64,000 nucleotides of DNA, taken from contig NZ_CP077604.1 in the NCBI RefSeq assembly GCF_019048865.1, positions 3,534,001 to 3,598,000 on the forward strand. Reading direction: 5' to 3'. Shown here piece after piece: positions 1 through 9,839 of this stretch. Under the pieces are notes generated by a model that worked only from the letters and a program-made list of their open reading frames with translations, had not been told where the DNA came from and searched no databases. Numbering within the stretch: the first letter of the stretch is position 1; every line of letters starts with the position of its first letter. The position numbers and the translations under genes were made by a program. Origin of the DNA: Aquihabitans sp. G128. Lineage in GTDB: Bacteria; Actinomycetota; Acidimicrobiia; Acidimicrobiales; Iamiaceae.

Positions 1-2254
1 GAGAAGGCCACGCTGGTCTCGGGGTCGGGGTTCTGGTGGACGCGGCGGATCGAGCGGCTGGGCGTGCCGTCGATCATGGTGAGCGACGGGCCGCACGGGC
101 TGCGCAAGCAGGCCGGCAGCACCGACCACGTGGGCATCGGCGGCAGCGTGCCCGCCACCTGCTTCCCGACGGCCTCGGCGCTGGGGTCGTCCTGGGACGT
201 CGACCTCGCGCACCGGGTCGGGAGCGCCATCGCCGAGGAGGCTCGGGGCCAGGACCTGGCCGTGGTGCTCGGCCCCGGCATCAACATCAAGCGCTCGCCG
301 CTGTGCGGCCGGAACTTCGAGTACCTGTCCGAGGACCCCCTGATCGCCGGCGAGCTGGGCGCCGCGCTGGTGCGGGGCCTGCAGGAGCACGGCGTGGGCA
401 CGTCGCTCAAGCACTACGCGGTGAACAACCAGGAGGCCGACCGGCTGCGGGTGAGCGCCGAGGTCGACGACCGCACCCTGCGCGAGATCTACCTCGCCGG
501 CTTCGAACGGGTGGTGCGCACCGCCCAGCCGTGGACGGTGATGTGCAGCTACAACCGCATCAACGGCACCTACGCCTCGCAGGACCGCTGGCTGCTCACC
601 GAGGTGCTGCGCGACGAGTGGGGCTTCGAGGGCCTGGTGGTCTCCGACTGGGGCGCGGTCGACGACCCCACCGCCGCCGTGGCCGCCGGGCTCGACCTCG
701 AGATGCCGGGCACCGGCGGGGCGAGCGCCGCCAAGGTCGTGGCGGCGGTCGAGGCGGGGGACCTGCCCGTCGACCTGCTCGACCTGGCGGTGTCCCGCGT
801 CCTGCACCTGGTCGACCGGGCCCAGCCCGCGGTGCAGGCCACCGACACCTACGACGAGGACGCCCACCACGCCCTCGCCCGGGCTGCGGCGGCCGACTGC
901 GCGGTGCTGCTCAAGAACGACGGTGCCCTCCTCCCGCTGCTCGCTGCCGAGGGGCGCATCGCCGTCATCGGGGAGCTCGCCCGCACCCCGCGGTTCCAGG
1001 GCGCCGGCAGCTCCAAGGTCAACCCCACGCGCCGACGACGCGCTGACCGCCCTGCGCGAAGGCCTCGCCGACGGCGTCGCGGTCGACTTCGCCGCCGGCT
1101 TCGGCGTCGACGACCCGTCGGCCGACAGCTCGGCGCTGCTCGCCGAAGCGGTCGAGGTCGCCCGAGGTGCCCACACGGTCCTGCTGTTCCTGGGCCTGCC
1201 GCCGAGCTACGAGTCCGAGGGCTACGACCGCACCCACCTCGACCTGCCCGCCGACCAGCTGGCCGTGCTGGCCGCCGTGCGCGAGGTGAACGACCGGGTG
1301 GTCGTGGTCCTGGCCAACGGCTCGGTGGTGGCGGTGCAGCGCTGGGAGCACCTGGCCGGCGCCATCCTCGAAGGGTGGCTGGGCGGCCAGGCCGGTGGCA
1401 GCGCCATCGCCGACGTGATCCTCGGCCGGGTCAGCCCCTCGGGCCGGCTGGCCGAGACCATGCCGCTGCGGCTCCAGGACACCCCCGCCTACCTCAACTT
1501 CCCCGGCGAGGACCGCCACGTCCGCTACGGCGAGGGCATCCACGTGGGCTACCGGTACTACGACGCCGTCGAGCGCGAGGTCAGCTACCCCTTCGGCCAC
1601 GGCCTCTCGTACACGACCTTCGAGTACGCCGACCTGGCCGTCACCGCGCTCGAGGCCTCGGGCGACCAGCACGACCACTGGATGGGCCCCATCCGCTTCT
1701 CGGTCTCGGCCACCGTCACCAACACCGGCCCGGTGGCCGGCAAGGAGGTCGTGCAGCTCTACGTCGGCGCCCGAGGCTCGTCGGTGCCCCGCCCGGTGCG
1801 CGAGCTCAAGGGCTTCGCCAAGGTCGCCCTCGCCCCTGGCGAGTCGCAGCGGGTGAACCTGTTCCTGACCGAGCGGGACCTGGCCTACTGGTCCACCCGG
1901 GCCGACGGCTGGGTGGTGGAGCCCGGCGAGGTCGAGGTGGCCGTCGGCGCGTCGTCACGGGACCTCCGCCTCACCGAGGTGGTCACCGTCACCGGCCCGC
2001 CGCCCACGTTCCCGCTCGACCGGAGCAGCACGCTGAAGGAGTGGCTGGAGCACCCCGTCGGCCACGAGCTGCTGCTCGACGTGCTGGCCCACAGCCCGAG
2101 CGGCGACCTCACGCCCATGGTCGACAACCCGGAGCAGCTGCGGATGCTCGGTTCGTTCCCCCTGCCCCGCCTCACCGCCATGCTGATGCCCACCCGCGAG
2201 GTCGGCTCCGACCTCGTCGACGGCCTGCTCGCCCAGGTCGACGGGCGGGCGTAG
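1..2254 (+). CDS. Glycoside hydrolase family 3 beta-glucosidase, 5'-truncated by the window and frameshifted
   Basis: Retaining beta-glycosidase that removes terminal beta-D-glucosyl (or related) residues. The window opens inside the gene; reading frame 1 gives a start-less N-terminus with the GH3 TIM-barrel features KHYAVNNQE and VVSDWGAVDD, whose Asp (codon at 649-651) is the expected nucleophile. At 1027-1033 the frame jumps to frame 2, which continues with the alpha/beta sandwich domain, the PFGHGLSYT motif and a C-terminal fibronectin III-like domain, ending at TAG 2252-2254. The join NPT-R-ADDAL is restored by adding one GC to the run at 1028-1033, so a lost dinucleotide explains the break. 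No signal peptide can be judged because the start is missing. Family assignment is firm; substrate is not known. Confidence 0.9.
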
Positions 2255-2255
2255 C

Positions 2256-3179
2256 TCAGCTGTCGGGGTTGGCGGTGGTGACCTCGATGCGGTCCTGCTG
2301 CCACTCGCGTGCGGCCTCCAGGGCGTCGGCGGCCTGGCTGGTGAGCTGCTCGGCGTCGAAGCCGTAGGCGGGGTAGCAGCTCAGGCCCACCCAGAGGGTG
2401 TGGCCGGGGAGCTCCTCGGCGATGCGGCGGCGCAGGCGCTCGAGGGTCCAGATGGCGCCGTTCTCCGGGGTGTCCTCGAGGAGGATGAGGTAGCGGCCGT
2501 CGTCGGAGCGGGCGATGGTGTCGGCCTCGCGGAAGACGCGCAGCATGACCTCACCCACCGGGCGGGCGGGCGCCGAGTGCGCCGGCGGGTTGCTCACGTC
2601 GAGCACCACGTCGGCCACGCCCACCGACAGCGGGCGCAGGCCCCGGCGGGCGGCCGAGATGCGCTTCACCAGGGAGGCCTCGAAGAAGACCTGGCTGAAG
2701 AGGCCGGTCTCGGCGTCGACGATCACGTCGCTGGGCGCCGGGGCGGCGTCGAGGTGGATCACGGCGCCGGCGGCGCGAGCGTCGGCCTCGTTGCCGCCCA
2801 CCAGCTGCTCGGAGCGCATGGCCTCCGCCAGGTCGGCCCGGGCCCGGATGGCCTCGGCCTCGAAGCGGGCGGCGCGGGCCAGGGCGAGGTCGTTCTCCTG
2901 GGCCAGGTGGGTGGCCTCGGTCTGCAGCGCCGCCTGGCGCTTGCGGCCCTCGAGGTAGCGCTGGGGCCACTCGAGCACGAGGACCACGCAGATGACGGCC
3001 AGCACGGCCCCCAGGCCCACGATCCAGCCCTGGTCGGTGACGACGGCGATGGCCGCCGTCACGAGCGCGAGCAGGCCCACGACGGTGGCCGGCAGGGCGC
3101 GAGGGCGGAACATGTCTGACCTGTCGGCCGCGGACGGCCGATCCAAAGGGCTCAGCACGCGTTCGGCCACGGAGGTCAT
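2256..3179 (-). CDS. Membrane protein with a degenerate GGDEF domain
   Basis: About 307 residues: two adjacent hydrophobic helices near residues 30-70, a charged helical linker rich in Ala, Glu and Arg (about 80-130, probably coiled coil), then a GGDEF-type fold beginning DAETGLFSQVFFEASL. The catalytic GG[DE]EF loop is replaced by RSDDGRYLILLED, so diguanylate cyclase activity is unlikely; it may bind nucleotide or act as a membrane-bound sensor or partner. The first ATG (3179) has no good ribosome-binding site; an alternative ATG at 3113 (MFRPRALPAT) sits just before the membrane helices and is also plausible. It ends tail to tail with the GH3 gene, 1 nt apart. Function beyond the fold is not known. 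Confidence 0.75.
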   Translation of the reverse strand: MTSVAERVLSPLDRPSAADRSDMFRPRALPATVVGLLALVTAAIAVVTDQGWIVGLGAVLAVICVVLVLEWPQRYLEGRKRQAALQTEATHLAQENDLALARAARFEAEAIRARADLAEAMRSEQLVGGNEADARAAGAVIHLDAAPAPSDVIVDAETGLFSQVFFEASLVKRISAARRGLRPLSVGVADVVLDVSNPPAHSAPARPVGEVMLRVFREADTIARSDDGRYLILLEDTPENGAIWTLERLRRRIAEELPGHTLWVGLSCYPAYGFDAEQLTSQAADALEAAREWQQDRIEVTTANPDS

Positions 3180-3223
3180 GCTATGTCCGGTTTCGAGGCC
3201 TCGTCGGACCCGGTCGGCGGAGC

Positions 3224-5185
3224 TCAGGCCTGGCGGGCGGCGGCGACCAGGTCGGCCACCTCGCCCATGATCTTGGTGATCTCGAAGTCCTTGGGCGTGT
3301 AGACGGCCGCCACGCCCTGCGACAGCAGGCGGGGGCGGTCGCCCTCGGGGATGATCCCGCCGGCGATCACCGGGGCGTCGACGCCCGCCTCGCGCAGGAG
3401 CCGGACCACGTCGGGGATCAGCTCGAGGTGGCTGCCCGAGAGGATCGAGAGGCCGATGACGTCGACGTCCTCGTCTCGGGCGACGGCCGCGATCTGCTCG
3501 GGCGTGAGGCGGATGCCCTGGTAGATGACCTCGAAGCCGGCGTCACGGGCCGCCACCGCGATCTGCTCGGCGCCGTTCGAGTGCCCGTCGAGGCCCGGCT
3601 TGGCCACCAGGAAGCGCGGCGGGCCGCCCGCCATGGCCTGGACCCGCTCGGCCACGGCCCGCAGGCCCTGGGAGCCGCCGCCGGCGCCGGCGGCGGCCGC
3701 CACGCCGGTGGGGGCCCGGTACTCGCCGAACTCCTCGCGGAGCACGGCGGCCCACTCGCCGGTGGTGCCGCCGGCGTGGGCCAGGTCGATGCTGGCCGGC
3801 ATCACGTTTTCACCCGTCCGGGCCACCCGCCGGAGCTCGTCCAGGCTGCGCTTCACGGCGTCGTTGTCGCGCTCGGCCCGCCAGGCGGCGAGGTCGGCCA
3901 CCGCCGCCTCGGCGATGTTGGGGTCGACCCGCAGGATGTTGTCGTCGCCGTCGAGCGGCGAGGGGGCCGTCTCGGTGAACGAGTTGACGCCCACGATCTT
4001 GAGGTCGCCGCTCTCGATGCGGCGCATGCGCTCGGCGTGGCTGCGCACCAGCCGGCCCTTGAGCTCGTCGATGGCCTCGAACGCGCCGCCGAGCGCGAGC
4101 ACGTCGTCGAGCTCGGCCTGGGCGCCCTCGATGAGCTCGTTGGTCTTGGCCTCGATCACGTGGGAGCCGGCGAAGATGTCGTCGTACTCCAGGAGGTCGG
4201 TCTCGAAGGCCAGCACCTGCTGGATGCGCAGGGCCCACTGCTGGTCCCAGGGCCGGGGCAGGCCCAGCGCCTCGTTCCAGGCCGGCAGCTGCAGCGAGCG
4301 GGCCCGGGCGTCCTTCGACAGGGTCACGCCGAGCGCCTCGAGCACGATGCGCTGCACGTTGTTCTCGGGCTGGGCCTCGGTGAGCCCGAGGCTGTTCACC
4401 TGCACGCCGTAGCGGAACCGGCGGGCCTTGGGATCGGTGATGCCGTAGCGCTCCTCGCAGATGCGGTCCCACATGGCGGTGAAGGCCCGCATCTTGCAGG
4501 TCTCCTCCACGAACCGGATGCCGGCGTTCACGAAGAAGCTGATGGAGGCGACCACGTTGACCATGCGGTCCTCGGGCACCTGGCCGGAGTCGCGCACGGC
4601 GTCGAGCACGTCGATGGCGGTGGCCAGCGAGTACGCCAGCTCCTGCACCGGCGTGGCCCCCGCCTCCTGCAGGTGGTAGCTGCAGACGTTCATGGGGTTC
4701 CAGTGCGGGATCCACTCCTGGCAGAACGCGAACATGTCGACGATCAGCCGGCGGGAGGGGAGCGGGGGGTAGATGTAGGTCCCTCGGCTCAGGTACTCCT
4801 TGACGATGTCGTTCTGGGTGGTGCCCCGGAGCTGCTGGGACTTCACGCCCTGGCGCTCGGCGTTGGCGGTGTAGAGCCCGAGCATCCACGCCGCCACCGC
4901 GTTGATGGTCATCGACGTGTTCATCTCGCCGACGGGGATGTCGTGGAGGAGCGTCTCCATGTGCCCGATGTGGCTGACCGGCACGCCGACCTTGCCGACC
5001 TCGCCGCGAGCCATGGGGTCGTCGCTGTCGTAGCCGGTCTGGGTGGGCAGGTCGAAGGCGATCGACAGCCCGGTCTGTCCCTTGGCCAGGTTGGTCCGGT
5101 ACAGCTCGTTGGACGCCTTCGCCGTGGAGTGGCCCGAGTAGGTCCGCATCATCCAGGGGCGGTCCGGCTTGCGCTGGTCGGTCAT
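3224..5185 (-). CDS. ecm: Ethylmalonyl-CoA mutase (MeaA-type, B12-dependent)
   Basis: 653 residues. Coenzyme-B12 mutase converting (2R)-ethylmalonyl-CoA to (2S)-methylsuccinyl-CoA in the ethylmalonyl-CoA pathway. The N-terminus RTYSGHSTAKASNELYR and the stretch FDLPTQTGYDSD match the Ecm/MeaA branch rather than methylmalonyl-CoA mutase, which has a FSTAEESN-like motif. The catalytic barrel covers about 1-510; a Gly/Ala-rich linker leads to a C-terminal cobalamin domain with the DxHxxG cobalt-ligand motif DGHSNG near residue 528. Both domains are on one chain, as usual for this family. The ATG lacks a Shine-Dalgarno; GAGAAT lies 5 nt upstream. An exact 17-bp palindrome at 5239-5255 lies in the promoter region. 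No other pathway gene (crotonyl-CoA carboxylase/reductase) is in the window. Confidence 0.93.
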   Translation of the reverse strand: MTDQRKPDRPWMMRTYSGHSTAKASNELYRTNLAKGQTGLSIAFDLPTQTGYDSDDPMARGEVGKVGVPVSHIGHMETLLHDIPVGEMNTSMTINAVAAWMLGLYTANAERQGVKSQQLRGTTQNDIVKEYLSRGTYIYPPLPSRRLIVDMFAFCQEWIPHWNPMNVCSYHLQEAGATPVQELAYSLATAIDVLDAVRDSGQVPEDRMVNVVASISFFVNAGIRFVEETCKMRAFTAMWDRICEERYGITDPKARRFRYGVQVNSLGLTEAQPENNVQRIVLEALGVTLSKDARARSLQLPAWNEALGLPRPWDQQWALRIQQVLAFETDLLEYDDIFAGSHVIEAKTNELIEGAQAELDDVLALGGAFEAIDELKGRLVRSHAERMRRIESGDLKIVGVNSFTETAPSPLDGDDNILRVDPNIAEAAVADLAAWRAERDNDAVKRSLDELRRVARTGENVMPASIDLAHAGGTTGEWAAVLREEFGEYRAPTGVAAAAGAGGGSQGLRAVAERVQAMAGGPPRFLVAKPGLDGHSNGAEQIAVAARDAGFEVIYQGIRLTPEQIAAVARDEDVDVIGLSILSGSHLELIPDVVRLLREAGVDAPVIAGGIIPEGDRPRLLSQGVAAVYTPKDFEITKIMGEVADLVAAARQA

Positions 5186-5238
5186 GCCCCATTCTCGGCC
5201 GTGCGCGACGCCCGTGTCACCTCCGGTGCCCGCCCGTT

Positions 5239-5255
5239 CCTGACGGTCCGTCAGG
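5239..5255. promoter_or_regulatory. 17-bp palindrome, operator-like (TetR-type symmetry)
   Basis: CCTGACGG-T-CCGTCAGG is a perfect inverted repeat with a 1-nt centre, 54 bp upstream of the ecm start and between ecm and the upstream kinase gene. The symmetry and size resemble operators of TetR-family repressors of acyl-CoA metabolism. No TetR gene is in the window, so the regulator is unknown. Confidence 0.45.
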
Positions 5256-5272
5256 TCGGGTGGGCGGGCGTC

Positions 5273-6733
5273 TCAGTCGGGCAGGGTGATGCCCCGCTCG
5301 GCGGCGGCGGCGGCCACCTCGGCGGGGAAGACGTTCTTGAGCAGGTAGAGGTCCCGGGCCATCACGTAGTCCGGCGCCAGCACCTTCGAGTAGCGCTCGA
5401 AGTAGAGGAGCTGCTTGGAGGTGAGCATGAGCTCGCGGGGGATGGTGGCGCCGAACTGCTCCGCCAGCTCCATGTTCGACTTGAGCTGGTCGCCCAGGCT
5501 GATGTTGCCGATGCCCTGGCTGAGCATGGGCTCCATCACCATGGCGATGGCGGGGCCGGCGACCTCGGGGTCGACGTCGGCCGGCATGACGCCCACGCGC
5601 TGGTAGGCCCGCACCACCCGGGAGTAGTCCTGGTCGATCATCGACGTGTAGAGGATGTCGGCCATGGCGCCCCGCCAGAGCTCGGGCAGCTCGCCCATGA
5701 TGCCGAAGTCGAGGTAGGTGGCCCGCTCGTCGTCGAGCACCCACAGGTTCCCGGCGTGCACGTCGCCATGGAACGGGCCGTGGACCAGGGCGGCCTCGAT
5801 CCACACCTTGATGCCCCGCCGCAGGGTCAGCTCGCCGTCGATGCCGCGAGCGGCGAGGGCGTCGAACTGGTCCATGGGCACGCCCGACATGCGCTCCATG
5901 CAGATGAGGTGCGGGGCGCAGTAGTCCCAGTAGACCTCGGGCGCGGTGATGCCGGCGTTGTCGCCGAAGGCGGCGATGTGGTCGCGGAAGAAGGTCTGCC
6001 GGTGCGCTTCCAGGGCGGCGTTGAGCTCCTGGTTGGTCACCTGGTGGAGGTCCTCGACCATGGCGGTGACGTTGGCGCGGCGGGCGGACTCGAATCGCAT
6101 GAGCACCTTGCGGGCCAGGAAGTACTGGATGCGCAGGTCGGTGTTCATGCGGTGGGCGATGTCGGGGCGCTGCAGCTTGATGACCGCCTCGCGCCCGTCG
6201 GGCAGCACCACGGCGTGGACCTGGGCGATCGATGCGGCCGACAGGGGCCGGTCGTCGAACGACTTGAAGATCTGGCCCGGCGGGCGGCCCAACTCCTCGG
6301 TGACCATGCGGCGCACGGTCTCGGGGTCGAACGGCGGCACCTCGTCCAGCGTGCGCAGGCAGGCGTCGGCCAGCGGCGCCGGGAAGAGGCTGGGCGACGA
6401 GGCGATGAGCTGGCCCAGCTTCACGAAGGTCGGCCCGAGCTGCTCGAACCCGTCGACCAGCCCCTCCGACGCCGCCCGGGCCAGCGAGCGGCCCTTGCGG
6501 CGCACCACCCAGACCGCGGTGGCCCGCACGACCGCGCTCCACAGGACGAAGGCGATCAGCACCATCCGGCGCAGCTCGGCCAGCCCGAACCGGTCGAGCG
6601 GCGGGGCGTCGATCTCCAGCGCCTCGGGCGGCGGCCCGTCGGCGTAGGGCCCGCGGAAGTGGGCCAGCACCCCGGCGGCATCGCTCCCCGGCGCCGGGGG
6701 GACCTCGTCGGGCGGCACCGCGTCGTCGGTCAT
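5273..6733 (-). CDS. ABC1/UbiB (AarF) family atypical protein kinase-like protein
   Basis: 486 residues from the ATG at 6733 (an ATG 9 nt further upstream is possible). One hydrophobic segment near residues 55-75 is followed by the UbiB kinase-like fold: the Ala-rich loop [14 protein letters not shown], the invariant Lys in AVIKLQRP, the catalytic HGDVHAGNL loop and the LDFG metal-binding motif. Members bind ATP and affect isoprenoid quinone or lipid handling; the exact substrate is unknown. It is divergent from the sirtuin gene with 33 bp between starts. Confidence 0.88.
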   Translation of the reverse strand: MTDDAVPPDEVPPAPGSDAAGVLAHFRGPYADGPPPEALEIDAPPLDRFGLAELRRMVLIAFVLWSAVVRATAVWVVRRKGRSLARAASEGLVDGFEQLGPTFVKLGQLIASSPSLFPAPLADACLRTLDEVPPFDPETVRRMVTEELGRPPGQIFKSFDDRPLSAASIAQVHAVVLPDGREAVIKLQRPDIAHRMNTDLRIQYFLARKVLMRFESARRANVTAMVEDLHQVTNQELNAALEAHRQTFFRDHIAAFGDNAGITAPEVYWDYCAPHLICMERMSGVPMDQFDALAARGIDGELTLRRGIKVWIEAALVHGPFHGDVHAGNLWVLDDERATYLDFGIMGELPELWRGAMADILYTSMIDQDYSRVVRAYQRVGVMPADVDPEVAGPAIAMVMEPMLSQGIGNISLGDQLKSNMELAEQFGATIPRELMLTSKQLLYFERYSKVLAPDYVMARDLYLLKNVFPAEVAAAAAERGITLPD

Positions 6734-6766
6734 GGCCCCCATCTTGGGCCGTAGCGTGGAGGGACC

Positions 6767-7519
6767 GTGAACCCGCCCCCCTCCTCGCCCGAGCGTCGCC
6801 ACCCGCTCATCACCGTGCTCACCGGCGCCGGCGTCTCCACCGACTCCGGCATCCCGGACTTCCGCGGCCCCAACGGCCTCTGGACCAAGAACCCGGGCAC
6901 CGAGAAGCTCTTCGACATCGATGCCTACCTGGGCGACCCGGAGGTCCGGCACCGCTCCTGGCTGGCCCGCCGGCAGAACCCGGCCTGGGGCGCCGAGCCC
7001 AACGCCGCGCACCGCGCCCTGGTCGACCTCGAGCGCCGGGGCCACCTGCGCGCCCTGGTCACGCAGAACATCGACCGGCTGCACCAGAAGGCGGGCTCGT
7101 CGCCCGAGCTGGTGCTCGAGCTGCACGGCAACATGGTCGAGGCGGTGTGCGTGAGCTGCGGGGCGCGCAGCCGCACCCAGGACGCGCTGGCCCGGGTCGA
7201 CGAGGGCGACGCCGACCCCCGCTGCCTCGTCTGCGGCGGCATCCTCAAGACGGCCACGGTCATGTTCGGCCAGGCGCTCGACCCCGACGTGCTGAACGCC
7301 GCGGTGGAAGCGGCCATGGACGCCGACGCCTTCGTCGCGGTGGGCACCTCGCTGATGGTCCACCCCGCCGCCGGCCTGTGCGACGTCGCCGTCCGCAACG
7401 GCGCCCGCCTGGTGATCGTCAACGCCGATCCGACGCCGTACGACGACCGGGCCGCCGAGGTCGTCCGCGAGCCCATCGGCGAGGCCCTCCCCGCCCTGCT
7501 CGAGCGGTTGGCGCCCTAG
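6767..7519 (+). CDS. SIR2-family NAD-dependent protein deacylase (sirtuin)
   Basis: 250 residues. Removes acyl groups from protein lysines using NAD+. The NAD-binding signature GAGVSTDSGIPDFRG is near residue 20, TQNIDRLH near 103, the catalytic His in LHGN, and four zinc-binding cysteines as CVSC and CLVC around residues 127-160. The length is normal for a bacterial class III or U sirtuin. The start is GTG: TAGCGT at 6752-6757 lies 9 nt upstream and there is no Shine-Dalgarno, so the transcript is probably leaderless. Confidence 0.92.
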   Translation: MNPPPSSPERRHPLITVLTGAGVSTDSGIPDFRGPNGLWTKNPGTEKLFDIDAYLGDPEVRHRSWLARRQNPAWGAEPNAAHRALVDLERRGHLRALVTQNIDRLHQKAGSSPELVLELHGNMVEAVCVSCGARSRTQDALARVDEGDADPRCLVCGGILKTATVMFGQALDPDVLNAAVEAAMDADAFVAVGTSLMVHPAAGLCDVAVRNGARLVIVNADPTPYDDRAAEVVREPIGEALPALLERLAP

Positions 7520-7540
7520 GCCGGGCGCCGGACCGTCGGC

Positions 7541-8239
7541 TCAGCCGCCGAAGGTGGCGCCCAGCGGTCGGCGGAGCGCCGCCGCGAGGCGGGCCAGGTA
7601 CTCGTCGCGGCCGATGTCGACGGCCCCGAGCGACAGCAGGTGGGGCGTCGTCCACTGCACGTCGAGCAGCTCGGCCCCGTCGGCCCGCAGGTGCTCGACC
7701 AGGCCCACCAGCGCCACCTTCGAGGCGTCGGTCGCCCGGTGGAACATCGACTCGCCGGCGAAGAGCCCGCCGATGGCGATGCCGTAGAGGCCCCCCACCA
7801 GCTCGCCGTCGGGCGTCCACGTCTCCACGCTGTGCGCCCACCCCAGGTGGTGGAGGCGGCGGTAGGCATCGGTGACCGACCGGTCGATCCAGCCGTGGGG
7901 GCGCTTCGGGTCGGCGCAGGCGGCGATGACCTCGTCGAAGGCGGTGTCGACGCGCACCTCGTAGCGGGCGCAGGCCTTGCGCAGCGAGCGCGACACCCTG
8001 AGCCCGTCGAGCGGCAGCACCCCCCGCGGGTCCGGCGACCACCACGCCAGGGCCCGCGGCCGCTTGAGCGGCATCGGGAACAGGCCGGCGCGGTAGGCCG
8101 AGAGCACCGTGCCCGGCTCCAGGTCGGCGCCGATGCCGACGATGCCGGACTCGTCGGCCGTGGCCGCAGGCGGCAGCTCCCAGCGCGACGGCGGCGGCTC
8201 GACGGGCGGCGCGGCTGGTCTGGCGTTCACGGCGTCCAC
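7541..8239 (-). CDS. aat: Leucyl/phenylalanyl-tRNA--protein transferase
   Basis: 232 residues. Transfers Leu or Phe from its tRNA to N-terminal Arg or Lys of proteins, marking them for the ClpS/ClpAP N-end rule pathway. Family motifs are present in order: GIVGIGADLEPGTVLSAYR, AGLFPM, WWSPDPRGVLPL, HSVETW, LVGGLYGIAIGGLFAGESMF and the C-terminal LLDVQW. Full length. It is convergent with the sirtuin gene, 21 bp apart. A clpP gene lies at 39.9 kb. Confidence 0.95.
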   Translation of the reverse strand: MDAVNARPAAPPVEPPPSRWELPPAATADESGIVGIGADLEPGTVLSAYRAGLFPMPLKRPRALAWWSPDPRGVLPLDGLRVSRSLRKACARYEVRVDTAFDEVIAACADPKRPHGWIDRSVTDAYRRLHHLGWAHSVETWTPDGELVGGLYGIAIGGLFAGESMFHRATDASKVALVGLVEHLRADGAELLDVQWTTPHLLSLGAVDIGRDEYLARLAAALRRPLGATFGG

Positions 8240-8393
8240 GGTGCCGGCAGTCTCGCACCCGACCGCCGAGGTGCGGCACCCGCGACGGCACCGCTGCGGG
8301 ATCCGGGCTTCCCCGGTTGCCGAAGCCCGATGAAACGGACATCATGCGGGCGCACCACGCTCGGCGAGCGAGCGGGGACGGAGAGGAACGACG

Positions 8394-9536
8394 ATGCGGG
8401 CGTTGCGGATCACGGTGGCCACCTGTGCGGTGCTGGCCGGGCTGGCACTCGCCGCCCCGGCGCACGCCGCGCCCCTGGCCTTCTTCAACGAGCAGCCGGC
8501 GTCGGCCGACACCGACTACAACGACGTCAGCGGCACGCCGCTGGTGGGCGACTTCGACGGCGACGGTCGCGACGACGTCTTCTTCTACCGGCCCGGTGCC
8601 GCGGGGGAGCGGATCAAGTTCGGCACGACGACCGGCTTCGAGAACGACTTCGGCGCCGACCTGTCGGTCAGCGGCACCTTCACGCCGCTGGTGGGCGACT
8701 ACGACGGCAACGGCGTCACCGACGTCTTCTGGTACGCCCCCGGCAAGGCCGCCGACTACCTCTGGCTCTTCTTCACCGGCGGCAGCCACACCAGCACCGC
8801 CAAGCCGGTCAACGGCACCTTCAAGCCGATCGTGGGCGACTTCGCCTCGAACGACGAGCAGAGCCGGGACGACATCTTCTGGTACGCCCCCGGCACCGGC
8901 GCCGACTTCCTCTGGAAGGCCGGCCCGGGCGCCAGCTTCACCAGCATCGCCCGCACCATCAACGGCACCTACACCCCGGTCGTCGGCAGCTTCACCCCCG
9001 ACCCGTCCACGGGCGGCAGCACCGACAGCACCCTCGACATCTTCTGGTACGCCAGCGGTCCCACGGTCGACTCGCTCTGGAAGGGCAACGGCGCCGGCGC
9101 CTTCACCTCCAAGGCCTTCAACGCCCCCGACGGCGCGGTGCCGGTGGTGGGCTACTTCGACGGCTACGGCGTGCAGGACATCCTCTGGAACCGGGCCGCC
9201 GGCGCCGACTCGGTGTGGCTGGCCGACCCCGACACGCTCACCTTCAGCACCCACCCGGCCAACGTGCCCAGCACCGCCAAGGCCATCGTCGGCGAGTGGC
9301 TGGTGCCGGACGAGCCCATCCTCCTCTGGAGCCCGAACGCCGCCGACCACCTCTGGTTCCCCCAGGGCGAGCCCGGCACCTGGGACTACTACGAGCTGTC
9401 GAACAACACCGACATGGGCGCCGGCTACGTCCCCGTCACCGGCGACTTCAACGGCGACGGCCACCGCGACCTCTACTGGATCAAGTACGACGTCGGCGGC
9501 GACCGCCTCTGGTACGGCCCGAACTCGGGCGCCTGA
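8394..9536 (+). CDS. Secreted FG-GAP/VCBS repeat protein
   Basis: 380 residues. A Sec signal peptide (about residues 1-26, ending AHAAP) precedes about seven repeats of roughly 50 residues. Each repeat carries VGDFDGDGxDDVFFYRP-like calcium-binding loops, as in beta-propeller FG-GAP domains; later repeats vary (DGYGVQDILW, NGDGHRDLYW). There is no catalytic domain and no cell-wall sorting signal, so the protein is probably an extracellular Ca-binding structural or adhesive propeller. The gene ends just before a dispersed repeat and a terminator hairpin. Confidence 0.85.
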   Translation: MRALRITVATCAVLAGLALAAPAHAAPLAFFNEQPASADTDYNDVSGTPLVGDFDGDGRDDVFFYRPGAAGERIKFGTTTGFENDFGADLSVSGTFTPLVGDYDGNGVTDVFWYAPGKAADYLWLFFTGGSHTSTAKPVNGTFKPIVGDFASNDEQSRDDIFWYAPGTGADFLWKAGPGASFTSIARTINGTYTPVVGSFTPDPSTGGSTDSTLDIFWYASGPTVDSLWKGNGAGAFTSKAFNAPDGAVPVVGYFDGYGVQDILWNRAAGADSVWLADPDTLTFSTHPANVPSTAKAIVGEWLVPDEPILLWSPNAADHLWFPQGEPGTWDYYELSNNTDMGAGYVPVTGDFNGDGHRDLYWIKYDVGGDRLWYGPNSGA

Positions 9537-9576
9537 CCCGCTCTCGGGCGGTGGCCGCGTCCGGTCGCCTCGCCAG

Positions 9577-9735
9577 TCACCGGCCTCCGGCGGGCTCCGG
9601 CTGGCGCCTCCGCTGCCTCGCGTGCGGCTCCTTCGTCGCCGGAGGCTCGGCGATCGTCAACCGTCCTTCCCGCTCTCGGGCTCGCTTCGCTTCGCCCGGG
9701 CCGCTCGGGCCCGCCTCGCCTCCGGCGAACGCCGC
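9577..9735 (+). repeat. Dispersed intergenic repeat, copy A
   Basis: This noncoding stretch matches 59591-59750 in order and orientation. Shared blocks include CGTGCGGCTCCTTCGTCGC, CGGCGATCGTCA, CGCTCTCGGG, GGGCCGCTCGGGCC and CGCCTxCGGCGAAC. It contains small GC-rich inverted repeats such as CGGGCC/GGCCCG. It follows the stop codon of the FG-GAP gene; copy B follows the stop of nadE. Confidence 0.6.
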
Positions 9736-9779
9736 CCCTCGCCCGTCACCTCTCCCCTGCGAACCACCTCCGACGCGGA

Positions 9780-9806
9780 CGAGCCCCGGCCGATGGCCGG
9801 GGCTCG
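9780..9806. terminator. Hairpin between convergent genes
   Basis: GAGCCCCGGCC and GGCCGGGGCTC form a perfect 11-bp stem (12 with the flanking C and G) with a GAT loop. It sits between the convergent FG-GAP gene and the hydroxyacyl-CoA dehydrogenase gene and could serve both strands. There is no T-run, as is common in GC-rich actinobacteria. Confidence 0.6.
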
Positions 9807-9839
9807 GTCGCGTGCGTGGTCGGCCCTCGGGCCGCCGTC

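Noticed and set aside
3428..6754. Long rightward open frame of about 1100 codons opposite ecm and the UbiB-like gene
   Set aside because: His/Gly/Ala-rich translation without any family motif, exactly antisense to two well-identified genes; a codon-bias artefact of very high GC.
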